Assembly: GCF_012927125.1 (NCBI RefSeq)
Contig: NZ_JABBFZ010000005.1
Location: 248,001 to 312,000 of the forward strand
DNA length: 64,000 bases
DNA from: Paraburkholderia antibiotica
Lineage (GTDB): Bacteria; Pseudomonadota; Gammaproteobacteria; Burkholderiales; Burkholderiaceae
Reading direction: 5' to 3'
The position numbers and the translations under genes are program-made. Of the stretch, positions 9,072 to 18,605 are shown one piece after another. Position 1 is the stretch's first letter. Every line of letters begins with the position of its first letter. The notes beneath the pieces are model-generated. The model was not told where the DNA came from. It ran no database searches and saw only the letters and a list, made by a program, of their open reading frames with translations.

Positions 9072-9887
9072 GTGACAACGTCTCCCACCGGGACTCCTGG
9101 CGCACAGCCGGCATCCGCCGGCTTCGTCATCTCCGAACGCAGCGCGCATTTGCGCGCGGAAACCGCGTTGTTCATGCGCGATCACGTGCTGTCACTGGTC
9201 TCGCACGACCTGCGCGGTCCGTTGAATGCGATCCATAGCTGGGCCTACGTGCTCGAACGCAAGCTCGACGCGAACGACCCCAACTCGCAGCGCGCGATCA
9301 CCGGCATTCGTAGCGGCGTCGATCAGCAGGTCAAGCTCCTCGAAACGATCGTCGATGCGACGCGTGCCGAAACGAAAGCGCTCGCGCTCGTCTACGAGCC
9401 GTTTCCGCTGCATCCGTTGGTGGACGAAACCGCCGAGGAAGTCCGGGCCGGTCTGGCGCGCGCCCGCGGTGTCGAGGTACGGCTCGACTCGCAGCTCGCA
9501 ACCGAACAGTTGAACGGCGATCGCGAGCGTCTCGCCGCTGCGTTGTGGCTGATGACGACGTTCGCCACCGAGGCGAGCGCGCAGGGCGCCGAGGTGGTGC
9601 TCGCCACGCGCGCGGACCCGGGCACCTGGCACGCGAGCGTCACGTACACGCCGAACGAGGCCGCATTGAACGACGCGGCGCTGCCGCACCTGCTCGAGGC
9701 GTTCGCGCGCAAGCAGGCGGGCGAACCGCGTGAAGCGAAGCGCATCGCGTGGGTGTTCGCGCTGTGCAAGCGCGTCGCCGAGGCCCATGGCGGCTGCTTC
9801 GAGCAAAGCGACGCGGGCGAAGCCGGCGCGGCCGTGCCGGCCACGCTTACGCTGCGTGTGCCGCTCAGTGCGACGGCGCCGAAATGA
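9072..9887 (+). CDS. Histidine-kinase-like protein with degenerate ATP-binding domain
   Basis: 271 aa from the GTG at 9072 (AGAGGG ribosome site), with no membrane segment or sensor domain. The dimerisation/phosphoacceptor domain is clear: LSLVSHDLRGPLNAIHSW with H45 as the conserved His. The C-terminal half has the length of a HATPase domain and ends with KRVAEAHGGCFE, like the last helix of such domains. However, the N-box Asn pair and the G1 Asp-x-Gly-x-Gly motif are absent; LWLMTTFATEAS stands where the N box should be. It may be a phosphotransfer or dimerisation partner rather than an active kinase. No response regulator gene is adjacent. Confidence 0.78.
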   Translation: MTTSPTGTPGAQPASAGFVISERSAHLRAETALFMRDHVLSLVSHDLRGPLNAIHSWAYVLERKLDANDPNSQRAITGIRSGVDQQVKLLETIVDATRAETKALALVYEPFPLHPLVDETAEEVRAGLARARGVEVRLDSQLATEQLNGDRERLAAALWLMTTFATEASAQGAEVVLATRADPGTWHASVTYTPNEAALNDAALPHLLEAFARKQAGEPREAKRIAWVFALCKRVAEAHGGCFEQSDAGEAGAAVPATLTLRVPLSATAPK

Positions 9888-9930
9888 GCATCGTGTGCAG
9901 AATCGCAAAAGACCGTTGAGTGCGATTAAC

Positions 9931-9958
9931 TTTTCATCGAGCTTTCAACCTCTATACT
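9931..9958 (+). promoter_or_regulatory. Putative sigma-70 promoter for the CNNM-like gene
   Basis: TTTTCA (9931-9936) and TATACT (9953-9958) are separated by 16 bases and lie ~30 bases before the TTG start at 9988. The -10 matches 5 of 6 positions, the -35 four of six. Confidence 0.4.
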
Positions 9959-9987
9959 GACAACTTTTGTTGCCGGAGCCCGCCGCT

Positions 9988-11331
9988 TTGATCCAGGTTG
10001 TCGCCCTTATCGGTGCATTGTTTCTCGTTGCCCTCAACGGCTTTTTCGTCGCCGCCGAGTTCGGGCTGGTCAAACTGCGGCAGACCCGCGTGCAAAGCCT
10101 CGCGACCCGGCATGGCATGCGCGGCCGGCTGCTCGCGAAGGTGCATGGCCAACTGGACGCCTATCTGTCCGCGTGTCAGCTCGGCATCACGCTCGCGTCG
10201 CTCGGGCTCGGCTGGATCGGCGAGCCCGCGTTCGCGCAGTTGCTCACGCCGCTGTTCAGCGTGATCGGTGTCGAATCGGAGAAGCTGATCCACGGCATCT
10301 CGCTGTTCTTCGCGTTCTCGTGCATCTCGTTCCTGCATATCGTGGTCGGCGAACTCGCGCCGAAGTCGCTTGCGATCCGCGAGTCGGAGAAGATTTCGCT
10401 GTGGGCCGCGGTGCCGCTGTACGGTTTCTACTGGGCGATGTATCCGGCCATCTGGGTGCTCAACACGAGCGCGAACGCGGTGCTGAAGGCCGCCGGGCTC
10501 GACTCGGAGCACGGCCACGATTCGCACTACTCGAACGACGAACTCAAGCTGATCCTGCGCGGCCGCCGCGCGAACGTCGCGAGCGAACTCGGCTCGTCCG
10601 ATGGCGCGTACAGCCAGGACGAATGGAACACGATCGCGCATTCGCTCGATTTTTCGCGCATGACCGTGTCGGATCTGATGCGGCCGTCGCATGAGATGGT
10701 CGGGATGCGGCGCGACTTGCCGTTGCGCGACAACATGCAGGTGGTCGCGCGGCATCGTTTCAGCCGCTATCCACTGTTCGAGGATGCGTCGGGCGAGCGC
10801 GTGGCCGGCATGATCCACCTGAAGGACCTGCTGCTCGCGCGTCAGGCGGGCAGCACGCTCGACGACCTGTCGGACTACGCGCGCCCGGTCCAGTACGTGA
10901 AGCCGGAAATGCCGGCGCTCGAACTGTTCCGACGCTTTCGCAAGGGCGCGCCGCATTTCGCGCTGGTCGGCCACAAGAACGCGAAGCCGATCGGCTTCCT
11001 GACGCTCGACAATCTGCTCGGCGCGCTGGTCGGTCAGATTCACGACGAATTCCGTCAGGGCGACGCCGACTGGACGCGCATGGACGACGGCACGCTGATG
11101 GGCAAGGGCAGCTTGCCGGTGGTGTCGCTGGAGCGTGCGCTCGGTATCGACATCGACGAAGGCAAGGCCGAATCGGTCGGCGGTCTGGTGATTCAGGCGC
11201 TCAACGATTTGCCGACCGAAGGGCAGCGCGTCGGGTTCGAAAACTTCGACGTGGTGGTCAAAAAGATGAAGGGGCCGCGCATCGTGCTAGTGCGCGTGTA
11301 CCCGAAGCTGTTCGACGACGAGGGCGGTTGA
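9988..11331 (+). CDS. CNNM/CorC-type membrane protein (DUF21 + CBS pair + C-terminal domain)
   Basis: 447 aa from TTG 9988. An N-terminal DUF21 transmembrane domain (~1-195) starts with ALFLVALNGFFVAAEFGLVKLR and includes CQLGITLASLGLGWIGEP. Two CBS motifs (~205-325) begin VSDLMRPSHEMV, and a CorC_HlyC domain (~340-440) contains VGGLVIQALNDLPTEGQRV. Family members are linked to Mg2+/Co2+ efflux or resistance; older annotation calls them hemolysin-like (TlyC), which is not well founded. GGAG about 10 bases upstream supports TTG 9988; in-frame TTG codons at 9967 and 9970 are alternatives. The gene converges on treY. Confidence 0.9.
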   Translation: MIQVVALIGALFLVALNGFFVAAEFGLVKLRQTRVQSLATRHGMRGRLLAKVHGQLDAYLSACQLGITLASLGLGWIGEPAFAQLLTPLFSVIGVESEKLIHGISLFFAFSCISFLHIVVGELAPKSLAIRESEKISLWAAVPLYGFYWAMYPAIWVLNTSANAVLKAAGLDSEHGHDSHYSNDELKLILRGRRANVASELGSSDGAYSQDEWNTIAHSLDFSRMTVSDLMRPSHEMVGMRRDLPLRDNMQVVARHRFSRYPLFEDASGERVAGMIHLKDLLLARQAGSTLDDLSDYARPVQYVKPEMPALELFRRFRKGAPHFALVGHKNAKPIGFLTLDNLLGALVGQIHDEFRQGDADWTRMDDGTLMGKGSLPVVSLERALGIDIDEGKAESVGGLVIQALNDLPTEGQRVGFENFDVVVKKMKGPRIVLVRVYPKLFDDEGG

Positions 11332-11358
11332 CGCCGCCGCACGCGCATCGACCGCGCC

Positions 11359-14331
11359 TCACCCGCGCGGCACGCCATCCTCCACCAGCACCGCCACCGG
11401 CATCGCGGCGAGCGCGTCGCGCAGATACAGCAGGCTGCCGTTGTCGACTTTCGGCGCGGCGGGGCTGAGCCAGTCGAACAACGCGCGCGCCGACAGATCG
11501 GCCGGCATTTCGACCGCGGTGTCTTCCCAGAGCGCGGGCTCGACCAGCGGCAAGTCGGCATGAGTGCCGTGAGCGCCGCGAGTGCCGTCAGCCGCGGCGG
11601 TCGCTTCGGCCCCGCCCGCAGCACCCCCAGCGTCGAGCAATCCCATCGCCAGCCGGCTTGCGAGCACCACTGCCCACGCATTGCCGTGCCGCCGTGCAAA
11701 CGCAATCACGTTCGATGCATGCTTGCCCCGCACCGCCAGCGGCAGATACGTGCCCTGACTCAGCAACTCCGGCAGATGCGTGCGCAGCGCCAGCAGACGC
11801 TGGATTACCCCGAGCTTCACGCGACCGTCGCGCCAACCGGTGAGGAATTCCGACGGCGGCGTTTGCGTCGGCGCGAGCCATGTTTCGCGTTGCGCGAAAT
11901 CGACGGGCCGCCGGTTGTCGGGATCGACGAGGCTGAAGTCCCACAACTCGGTGCCCTGATAAAGATCAGGAATCCCTGGCGATGCCAGCCGCAGCACCGT
12001 CTGCTGCAAGCTGTTGAGCGCACCGGCCCGGCCGATCCGCGCGACGAACGTCGACAGTTCCTTCAGGAAGCCGTCGCGTTGCTGTGGCGCGAGGATGCCG
12101 AACAGGAACTCGCGGCAGCCGGCTTCGTACGCTTCGTCGGGCGCGAGCCAACTGGTTTGCAGCTTCGCTTCGCGCAGCGCCTTCAACTGCCATTGCGCGA
12201 CGCGCTCGGCCAGTTGCTGCACGCCGGCTTCGTCGTCGGCGCGTAGGTCGGGCGGCCAGCAGCCCACTAGCGTTTGATACAGCATCGCCTCGGCGGCGGG
12301 CCCCGGCGCCCACGCATCGCGCTTGTCCTGACTCACGCTGCTGATCGGCGTGCCGTCGAGCGCGCGTCGCTGCGGTGCGTTCAACGTCGACCACGCGCGC
12401 AGTGTCGCGCTCCATTCGTCGGCGATTTCGCTCAGCACCGCGAGCCGCGCGCGCACGTCCTCGCCGCGTTTGTGATCGTGCGTGGCCGTCGCGAGTAATG
12501 CATGCGGAAAGCGCTCCGCGCGCGCCAGGTTGCCGGCGTGAAACTGTTCGACCGACAGCGCGAATTCGCCCGGATCGGAGCCGACTTCGTTACGCGACAG
12601 CAGACGGCCGTAGCGATAGCACGCGGTGTCTTCGATCGCTTTCGCGGCGAGCGGCGCGGTCAGTTGTGCGAACAGTGTTTGCGCGTTGCGTCGTGCCGAG
12701 CCCGCATGCGGGAGCGGGCCGCTGTTGTGCGCCTGCTGCTGTGCCGAGCCTGCCGCCGCCGAACCCGTCGAACCGCTTCGCGTGGCCGGAGCAGGCGGCG
12801 CAGCCGGCGCATCCTCCACACCGTCGCCGAGCCACGCGTTCACGCGTTCCAGCGCGGCGTGATCGGAGCGTGGCAGCGTCGCGCGCGCGCTGGCCAGCGC
12901 GACGTCGAAGTAGACGTTGTCGGCGGCATTGCGCAAGCCGTTCTGCGGATACATCCGGTACACCGGAAAATGCACGACCAGTTCGGTCAGCACGCGGCGC
13001 AGCGTCGTGAACGTGAAGTCGCGCGTGTTGAGCGAATCGCGCGCGATGCGATGCAACGCCCGCGCGGCGCGATCCAGTTCCGCCGACAGATTTTCCGCGA
13101 GTATCTTGCGCCGGGCGACGAGTGCCTCGTCGGCGAAGCGCGGGCTGCGGCCCGTCAGTTCGGCCCAGGTGCGTGCGAGCGGCTCGGCGCCGGCCGGATC
13201 GTGCAGCAGCGCGCCGACGTCGTTCATGAAGTCGTAGCCGGTCGTGCCGTCGACGGGCCAGTCGTCGCGCAATGGTTCGCCACGGCCGAGAATTTTTTCG
13301 ACCACCACGTAGGGCGTCGTGTCGCGCAGCTCGGTCATCCGCTGCCGCAAACGCTGGCAGTATTCGCGCGGCTCGGCGAGGCCGTCGACGTGATCGATCC
13401 GCAAGCCGTCGACGAGTCCTTCGCGATACAGCCGAAAGATCAGCGTATGTACCGCGTCGAACACCTCGGGCCGTTCGACGCGCACGCCGGCGAGCGTCGA
13501 GATGTCGAAGAAGCGCCGCCAGTTCACTTCGTCGGACGCGGTGCGCCACCACGCGAGCCGGAAATGCTGCCGCTCGATCAACCGATGCAGCCGGTCGCGC
13601 GTGACCGGATCGTCGGGCGCATAGGTTTCCAGCACGGACTCGATTGCCGCGTTGCCTTCACGCGCGACGAACTCGCGCAACGCGTCACGCGCATCGGCCG
13701 CGCGCGGCTGATCGGCGGGCTGTGTCGTGAGTCCCTGGAAGCGATTGGCGAGCGCGCTCAGATCGGCGCGGTCGGCGCTTTGCAGGATCGCCGCGTAATC
13801 GACCGGGCAGACCGGAAACACGTGCGGTCCGTAGCCGATGTGAAAGCGTCCGCTGTCGGGCGCGAAACGCAGCGCGATGCGGCCGGCCGCGAGTTCGTCG
13901 CCGTACGGTGCGCCGAGCGTCGGCAGTAGCACCTTGCCGCGCAAGGCCGGGTCGGGCGAGTGCCAGTCGACGTCGAAATGGCGCGCATACGTGCTGTGCC
14001 GCCCCCATTCGAGGATGTCGAGCCACCACGCGTTGCTCGATCCGCCGACGCCCATATGGTTCGGCACGATGTCGACGATCAGCCCCATGTCGTGCGCGCG
14101 CAGCTTGTCGACGAGGCGCCTCAGGCCCGCCTCGCCGCCGCATTCGGCGCTGACCTCGGTGTAGTCGACGGTGTCGTAGCCGTGCATCGAACCGGGCTCG
14201 GCGGTCGTGATCGGCGAGGCATACAGATGGCTGATGCCGAGCGCGGCGAAGTAGTCGACGCGGCGCGCGGCGTCGTCGAACGTGAAGCCTCGGTGGAACT
14301 GGAGGCGCAGCGTGGAGCGTGGGACGGTCAT
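11359..14331 (-). CDS. treY: Malto-oligosyltrehalose synthase (maltooligosyl trehalose synthase)
   Basis: 990 aa. It isomerises the reducing-end alpha-1,4 bond of a maltodextrin to alpha-1,1, making maltooligosyl trehalose. GH13 features: TLRLQFHRGFTFDDA start, DIVPNHMG, nucleophile D313 in GLRIDHVDGLAEP, acid/base E345 in VVVEKILGRGE, and PGIPDLYQGTELWDFSLVDPDNRRPV near the end. A low-complexity Ala/Pro/Ser insertion lies around residues 500-540. It is the last gene of the 18.7-kb glgE cluster; its ATG overlaps the malQ stop by four bases (ATGA), implying coupled translation. Its product is the substrate of TreZ. Confidence 0.96.
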   Translation of the reverse strand: MTVPRSTLRLQFHRGFTFDDAARRVDYFAALGISHLYASPITTAEPGSMHGYDTVDYTEVSAECGGEAGLRRLVDKLRAHDMGLIVDIVPNHMGVGGSSNAWWLDILEWGRHSTYARHFDVDWHSPDPALRGKVLLPTLGAPYGDELAAGRIALRFAPDSGRFHIGYGPHVFPVCPVDYAAILQSADRADLSALANRFQGLTTQPADQPRAADARDALREFVAREGNAAIESVLETYAPDDPVTRDRLHRLIERQHFRLAWWRTASDEVNWRRFFDISTLAGVRVERPEVFDAVHTLIFRLYREGLVDGLRIDHVDGLAEPREYCQRLRQRMTELRDTTPYVVVEKILGRGEPLRDDWPVDGTTGYDFMNDVGALLHDPAGAEPLARTWAELTGRSPRFADEALVARRKILAENLSAELDRAARALHRIARDSLNTRDFTFTTLRRVLTELVVHFPVYRMYPQNGLRNAADNVYFDVALASARATLPRSDHAALERVNAWLGDGVEDAPAAPPAPATRSGSTGSAAAGSAQQQAHNSGPLPHAGSARRNAQTLFAQLTAPLAAKAIEDTACYRYGRLLSRNEVGSDPGEFALSVEQFHAGNLARAERFPHALLATATHDHKRGEDVRARLAVLSEIADEWSATLRAWSTLNAPQRRALDGTPISSVSQDKRDAWAPGPAAEAMLYQTLVGCWPPDLRADDEAGVQQLAERVAQWQLKALREAKLQTSWLAPDEAYEAGCREFLFGILAPQQRDGFLKELSTFVARIGRAGALNSLQQTVLRLASPGIPDLYQGTELWDFSLVDPDNRRPVDFAQRETWLAPTQTPPSEFLTGWRDGRVKLGVIQRLLALRTHLPELLSQGTYLPLAVRGKHASNVIAFARRHGNAWAVVLASRLAMGLLDAGGAAGGAEATAAADGTRGAHGTHADLPLVEPALWEDTAVEMPADLSARALFDWLSPAAPKVDNGSLLYLRDALAAMPVAVLVEDGVPRG

Positions 14332-16547
14332 GGCGTGTCAGGCTCCGAAGAAACATCGGGTGAAGGGGCGGTGTTCACGACAGCCGCACGGCGTGCCCGC
14401 TCGACGACCTCCAGGCGAGCGCTGAACGCGGCGTCGTCGAACATCGCATCGACGGGCAGCGCCATGCGGCGACGCCAGTTCGGATGCTCGTCGATCGAGC
14501 CCGGCAGGTTCGGCTGTTCGGCCAGCGCCAGCAGGTCCTCGAGCGGGAACGTCACGAGCGGCCCCGGCGTCGCGGCGACGAACGCGAGCGCTTCATCGAC
14601 CGGCGCGTTATCCGCGGCCGGCGGCTCGACGTCGGCCGCGGCCACGCCGGCTTGCTGAAACGCGCGCCACAAATCCGCGCGCTGCTGCGCACGCTCTTCG
14701 AGCGCGACCTGCTCGGGGTCGCGGCCGTCGGCGCGTGCCATCGTCTGACCGATGCGGTTGCGCCAGCGGATGTCGCTGCCGCACCACCAGCCGGCGACCG
14801 TGGGCAGATCGTGCGTGGTCGTGGTGCCGACCGCGTAACGGTCCCATTGGCCCGGCGCCTTGAAGCCATTGCCGTCGGCGGCATCCTCGAACCACAGCAC
14901 GCGAATTCCGTCGATGCCATGCTCGTCGAGCCGCTCGCGAAAACCGGGCGGCACCGTACCGAGATCTTCGCCGATCACGATCGCACGATGCCGCCATGAT
15001 TCCAGCGCAATCAGCCGCAACAGGTCTTCGAGCGGATAGCGCAGATACGCGCCGTGGCGCGCGCTTTCGCCGTCGGGCACGAGCCACAGCCGCCGCAAGC
15101 CGAGAATGTGGTCGATGCGTATGCCTCCTGCATGAGCGAACGCCGCGCGCAGCATGTCGATGAAGGCGACGAAGCCCTGCGTGCGCATCGCGCGCGGCGA
15201 GAACGTGGTGAGCCCCCACGACTGCCCCGCCTGGTTGAACAGGTCGGGCGGCGCGCCGACCGACACGTGTTGCAGCATGTCGTCGGGATAGGACCAGGCG
15301 TGACTGCCGGCGCTATCGCAGCCGACCGCGAGATCGGCGATCAGGCCGATCGCCATGCCGGCTTCTCGCGCCGTGTGCTGCGCGTGCGACAGTCCGCGCG
15401 CGGCGAGCCATTGCAGAAACAGATGAAAGTCGACTTCGTCGCGATGCGCGGCGGCGAACGCATCGACTTCGGGGCTGCGCGGATCGCGTAACGCGTCGGG
15501 CCAGTTGCGCCAATGAGCGTTGCCGCCGTGCGCGAGTTGCGCGGCCTGCAACGCTTCGAAGCGCGCGTGATCCTCGAGCGCACGGCCCGCGCGTTCGCAG
15601 AAGCCGTGGAATTCGAGCGCATGCGGCGAGTGCTGCGCGCGTTCGTGCGCGCTGAACTGCGCGTACAGCGTGCGCAGCACCTTCAGCTTCAGCGGCGTCG
15701 CGTTCGGCCAGTCGATCAGCGGCAGGTTCTCGTACTGTGTCCACGCGTCGCCGCCGTGCGCGGCCGCGAGCGCGGCGCGTGCGGCCTCGGCGCCGAACAC
15801 CGCGGCCGGATCGATATGCGCGACGTTGAGCCACAAACGCGACGACGGCGCGTACGGACTGAAGCGCTCCGCCTGCGCGCTGAACATCGCATGCGTTGGG
15901 CTGACGGCGAGCGCGTGCGCGCCGCGCCGCGCGCTCCGTTCCGCGAGTTGCGCGAGCGCCGTGTAATCGCCGATCCCGCCGTCGCCGGTGCGGCGCAAGC
16001 CATACAGCTGCGCGGCCATGCCCCAGAGCGGCGGCGCGTCTGCGTCGCTGCCTTGACTCTTGCCGGAGCCGTCGCGTAGCGTGCGCCACGCATCGGCGAC
16101 GGTGTAGCAACGCGGCGGCGCGACCGCGAGCGTCATGCGCTGCTCGTTGATGACCAGCGTGTGATAGCCGGCTTCGTCGATCGGCGCGAGCAGCGCTTCT
16201 TCGCCTTTCGGCGCGGTAAAGCGACCGTCGATGATCGCGCCGCTTTCCAGTTCGATCCGGTAGTGGCTGCCCGATTTGACCGCGGCGGCGGGCAGCGCGA
16301 TGCCGCGCCCGACCGCCGCGGTCATCAGCGGCGGCAACCGGCGCCCAGATAGTTCGGCCTCCAGAGCAGTTGCGCTATGGCGGATCTGGGTGGCATTGCC
16401 GCACGGCAGACCCATGCGGTCGAGCAGCGTCGCGAGCGTGGGTTCGGGCACCTGCTGCGTGTTGCGGTGCGCGTCGCGCCACTCGACCTCGAAGCCGGCG
16501 CGGGTGGCGAGTGCGATGAGCTTGTCGTTGGGGCGTCGGGTCGTCAC
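14328..16547 (-). CDS. malQ: 4-alpha-glucanotransferase (amylomaltase)
   Basis: 739 aa, GH77. It transfers glucan segments between maltodextrins, recycling short chains from debranching and TreY/TreZ action. An N-terminal non-catalytic region (~1-170) precedes the catalytic barrel. Key residues seen are D479 in GIRIDHILGLRRLW and E527 in IGEDLGTVPPGF, with TTTHDLPTVAGWW further on. The GTG at 16547 is chosen for its GAGGAG ribosome site and because it overlaps the treZ stop (GTGA); an extension upstream would overlap treZ extensively. It ends overlapping the treY start. Confidence 0.95.
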   Translation of the reverse strand: MTTRRPNDKLIALATRAGFEVEWRDAHRNTQQVPEPTLATLLDRMGLPCGNATQIRHSATALEAELSGRRLPPLMTAAVGRGIALPAAAVKSGSHYRIELESGAIIDGRFTAPKGEEALLAPIDEAGYHTLVINEQRMTLAVAPPRCYTVADAWRTLRDGSGKSQGSDADAPPLWGMAAQLYGLRRTGDGGIGDYTALAQLAERSARRGAHALAVSPTHAMFSAQAERFSPYAPSSRLWLNVAHIDPAAVFGAEAARAALAAAHGGDAWTQYENLPLIDWPNATPLKLKVLRTLYAQFSAHERAQHSPHALEFHGFCERAGRALEDHARFEALQAAQLAHGGNAHWRNWPDALRDPRSPEVDAFAAAHRDEVDFHLFLQWLAARGLSHAQHTAREAGMAIGLIADLAVGCDSAGSHAWSYPDDMLQHVSVGAPPDLFNQAGQSWGLTTFSPRAMRTQGFVAFIDMLRAAFAHAGGIRIDHILGLRRLWLVPDGESARHGAYLRYPLEDLLRLIALESWRHRAIVIGEDLGTVPPGFRERLDEHGIDGIRVLWFEDAADGNGFKAPGQWDRYAVGTTTTHDLPTVAGWWCGSDIRWRNRIGQTMARADGRDPEQVALEERAQQRADLWRAFQQAGVAAADVEPPAADNAPVDEALAFVAATPGPLVTFPLEDLLALAEQPNLPGSIDEHPNWRRRMALPVDAMFDDAAFSARLEVVERARRAAVVNTAPSPDVSSEPDTP

Positions 16548-18448
16548 GCGCGATGCTCCTCGTGGCAGGCGACGCGCGCATCGTGGCGGCTCGCGTATTC
16601 GTTGACGTCGCCGGTGATCCACGCGACGAACGTGTGCGCCGGCAAGACGTGCGCGTCGATCCGTTCACGCACGCGCGGCGGCGTTTCGAAAATGACCTTG
16701 CCGTCGGGCACGGACTCGAACGCGACGTCTTCGCGCGACAGATTCAGCGCGATCGACAGCGTTTCGCCATCGCCGAGTCGCCAGCGCGCGACCAGCGCAT
16801 TCGCGTCGTCGCCATCGGCGGCGCGCAGCACGGTCGCGCCGAGCGGCTTGCCGTGCTGCAGACGCGGTGCGATCAGCTTCGCGCGCACCGCGAGCGCGGA
16901 CTTGTAGAAATGCATCCAGTCGAGCCGCTCCACCGTGGACGACGCGTCGGGCGCGGGCGGCGACGACGCGGCGAAGGTCTGCGGATCGTTCGGATCGGGA
17001 ATCTGCGCGCGGCGCTTTTCATCGCTGAACGCGGAAAAGCGCGCGAATTCGCGGCGCCGTCCTTCGCGCACCGCGTCGGCGAGCGCGCCGGTGTAGTCGG
17101 TGAAGAACAGGAACGGCTGCGTCGAACCGTATTCCTCGTCCATGAACAGCAGCGGAATTTGCGGCGACAGCAGCAGCAAGCCAGTCGCGGCCCGCAACGC
17201 GTCGTCCGAAGTCAGCGAGCGCAGCCGCTCGCCCATCGCGCGATTGCCGATCTGATCGTGGTTCTGCAAAAACATCACGAACGAAGTCGGCGGCAGATGT
17301 CCGCTCGCTTCGCCGCGCGGCGCGCCGTCGTGAATCGGCGACGGGTCGCCCTGATACGCGAAGCCTTCGGCGAGCACGCGCGCAAGACGGCGGATCGGCT
17401 GCTCTTCGTACGCGTGATAGTAGCCTTCGGTCTCGCCGGTCAGCAGCACGTGCAGCGTGTTGTGCGCGTCGTCGTTCCATTGCGCGTCGAAGTGTGTGTC
17501 GAGCAGGCTCGCGCTGTTGTGCTCGTTTTCGAGCACCAGATGCACGTGGCGGCCATGCTGCACGCGCGCGCGGATATGGTCGGACAATTCGCGCAGCCAG
17601 TCGTGATCGGCGATCGCGTGCACCGCGTCGAAGCGCAAGCCGTCGATCCGGTATTCGTTGATCCAGTAGACCGCGTTGTCGGTGAAGAAGTCGCTGACTT
17701 CGCTGCGCGTGAAATCGATCGCGGGGCCCCACGGCGTGTTCGCGCCGTCACGGAAAAACGTCTTTGCGTAGGTATGCAGATAATTGCCGTCCGGCCCGAA
17801 GTGGTTGTAGACCACGTCGAGGAACACCATCAGGCCGAGCCCGTGCGCGGCGTCGATCAGCGCTTTCAGTTCATCGGGGCGGCCGTATGCGGAATCGGGC
17901 GCATACGGCAGCACGCCGTCGTAGCCCCAGTTGTGGCGGCCGGGGAAATCGTTCAACGGCATCAACTCTATCGCGGTGACGCCGAGTGCGGCGAGCGCCG
18001 GCAGACGTTGTTGCACGCCCGCATAGCCGCCCAGCGCGCCGACGTGCAACTCGTACAGCACCGTTTCTTCCCACGGCCGGCCGTGCCAGTCGGTGTGTTC
18101 CCAGCGATAGGCGCGCGGATCGATCACTTCGCTCGGACCGTGCACGTCCTGCGGCTGGAAGCGCGAGGCCGGATCGGGCACGAGTTGTCCGTCGTCGAGC
18201 CGGAAGCGGTACAGCGTGCCCGCGCCGCTGTCGACGCTGGCCTCGAACCAGCCGTTGCCGGTCGGCGTCATGTCGTGCACGCCGTGCGCGGGGCCGTTTT
18301 CGAGGGCCACCTGCACGCGTTGGCACGACGGCGCCCAGAAGCGGAAACGCGTGCGCGGTTTGCCGCCGCTCGCGCCGAGCAGTTGCGCGCTAAACGGCAG
18401 GCAATGCGCGTGATGATGCGTGTGAGGATCGATCGGTCTTTCGGACAT
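16544..18448 (-). CDS. treZ: Malto-oligosyltrehalose trehalohydrolase
   Basis: 634 aa, GH13. It hydrolyses the alpha-1,4 bond next to the trehalose unit of maltooligosyl trehalose, releasing free trehalose. An N-terminal CBM48-like/E-set domain (~20-105, RFRFWAPSCQRVQVALE) precedes the barrel with LELMPLNDFPGRHNWGYD-type first-strand residues. D274 lies in GLRFDAVHAI, E307 in LVLENEHN, and FLQNHDQIGNRAMGERL contains the transition-state Asp. It lies 157 bases after glgX and overlaps malQ by four bases. Confidence 0.96.
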   Translation of the reverse strand: MSERPIDPHTHHHAHCLPFSAQLLGASGGKPRTRFRFWAPSCQRVQVALENGPAHGVHDMTPTGNGWFEASVDSGAGTLYRFRLDDGQLVPDPASRFQPQDVHGPSEVIDPRAYRWEHTDWHGRPWEETVLYELHVGALGGYAGVQQRLPALAALGVTAIELMPLNDFPGRHNWGYDGVLPYAPDSAYGRPDELKALIDAAHGLGLMVFLDVVYNHFGPDGNYLHTYAKTFFRDGANTPWGPAIDFTRSEVSDFFTDNAVYWINEYRIDGLRFDAVHAIADHDWLRELSDHIRARVQHGRHVHLVLENEHNSASLLDTHFDAQWNDDAHNTLHVLLTGETEGYYHAYEEQPIRRLARVLAEGFAYQGDPSPIHDGAPRGEASGHLPPTSFVMFLQNHDQIGNRAMGERLRSLTSDDALRAATGLLLLSPQIPLLFMDEEYGSTQPFLFFTDYTGALADAVREGRRREFARFSAFSDEKRRAQIPDPNDPQTFAASSPPAPDASSTVERLDWMHFYKSALAVRAKLIAPRLQHGKPLGATVLRAADGDDANALVARWRLGDGETLSIALNLSREDVAFESVPDGKVIFETPPRVRERIDAHVLPAHTFVAWITGDVNEYASRHDARVACHEEHRA

Positions 18449-18605
18449 GAGTCTTCACCATTCGAATCTGCTATCGAGTCGCGCATTGCGATGCCCATGC
18501 ATCGCGGTGCGCTCGACGTTGCGTCGCAACATTCTTGCCAGCCCGGCGGCGCGGTTTGTCTTCGCTCAAGCGTCCCGGCCATCGCGACGCTTTCTTTCGA
18601 CTCTT

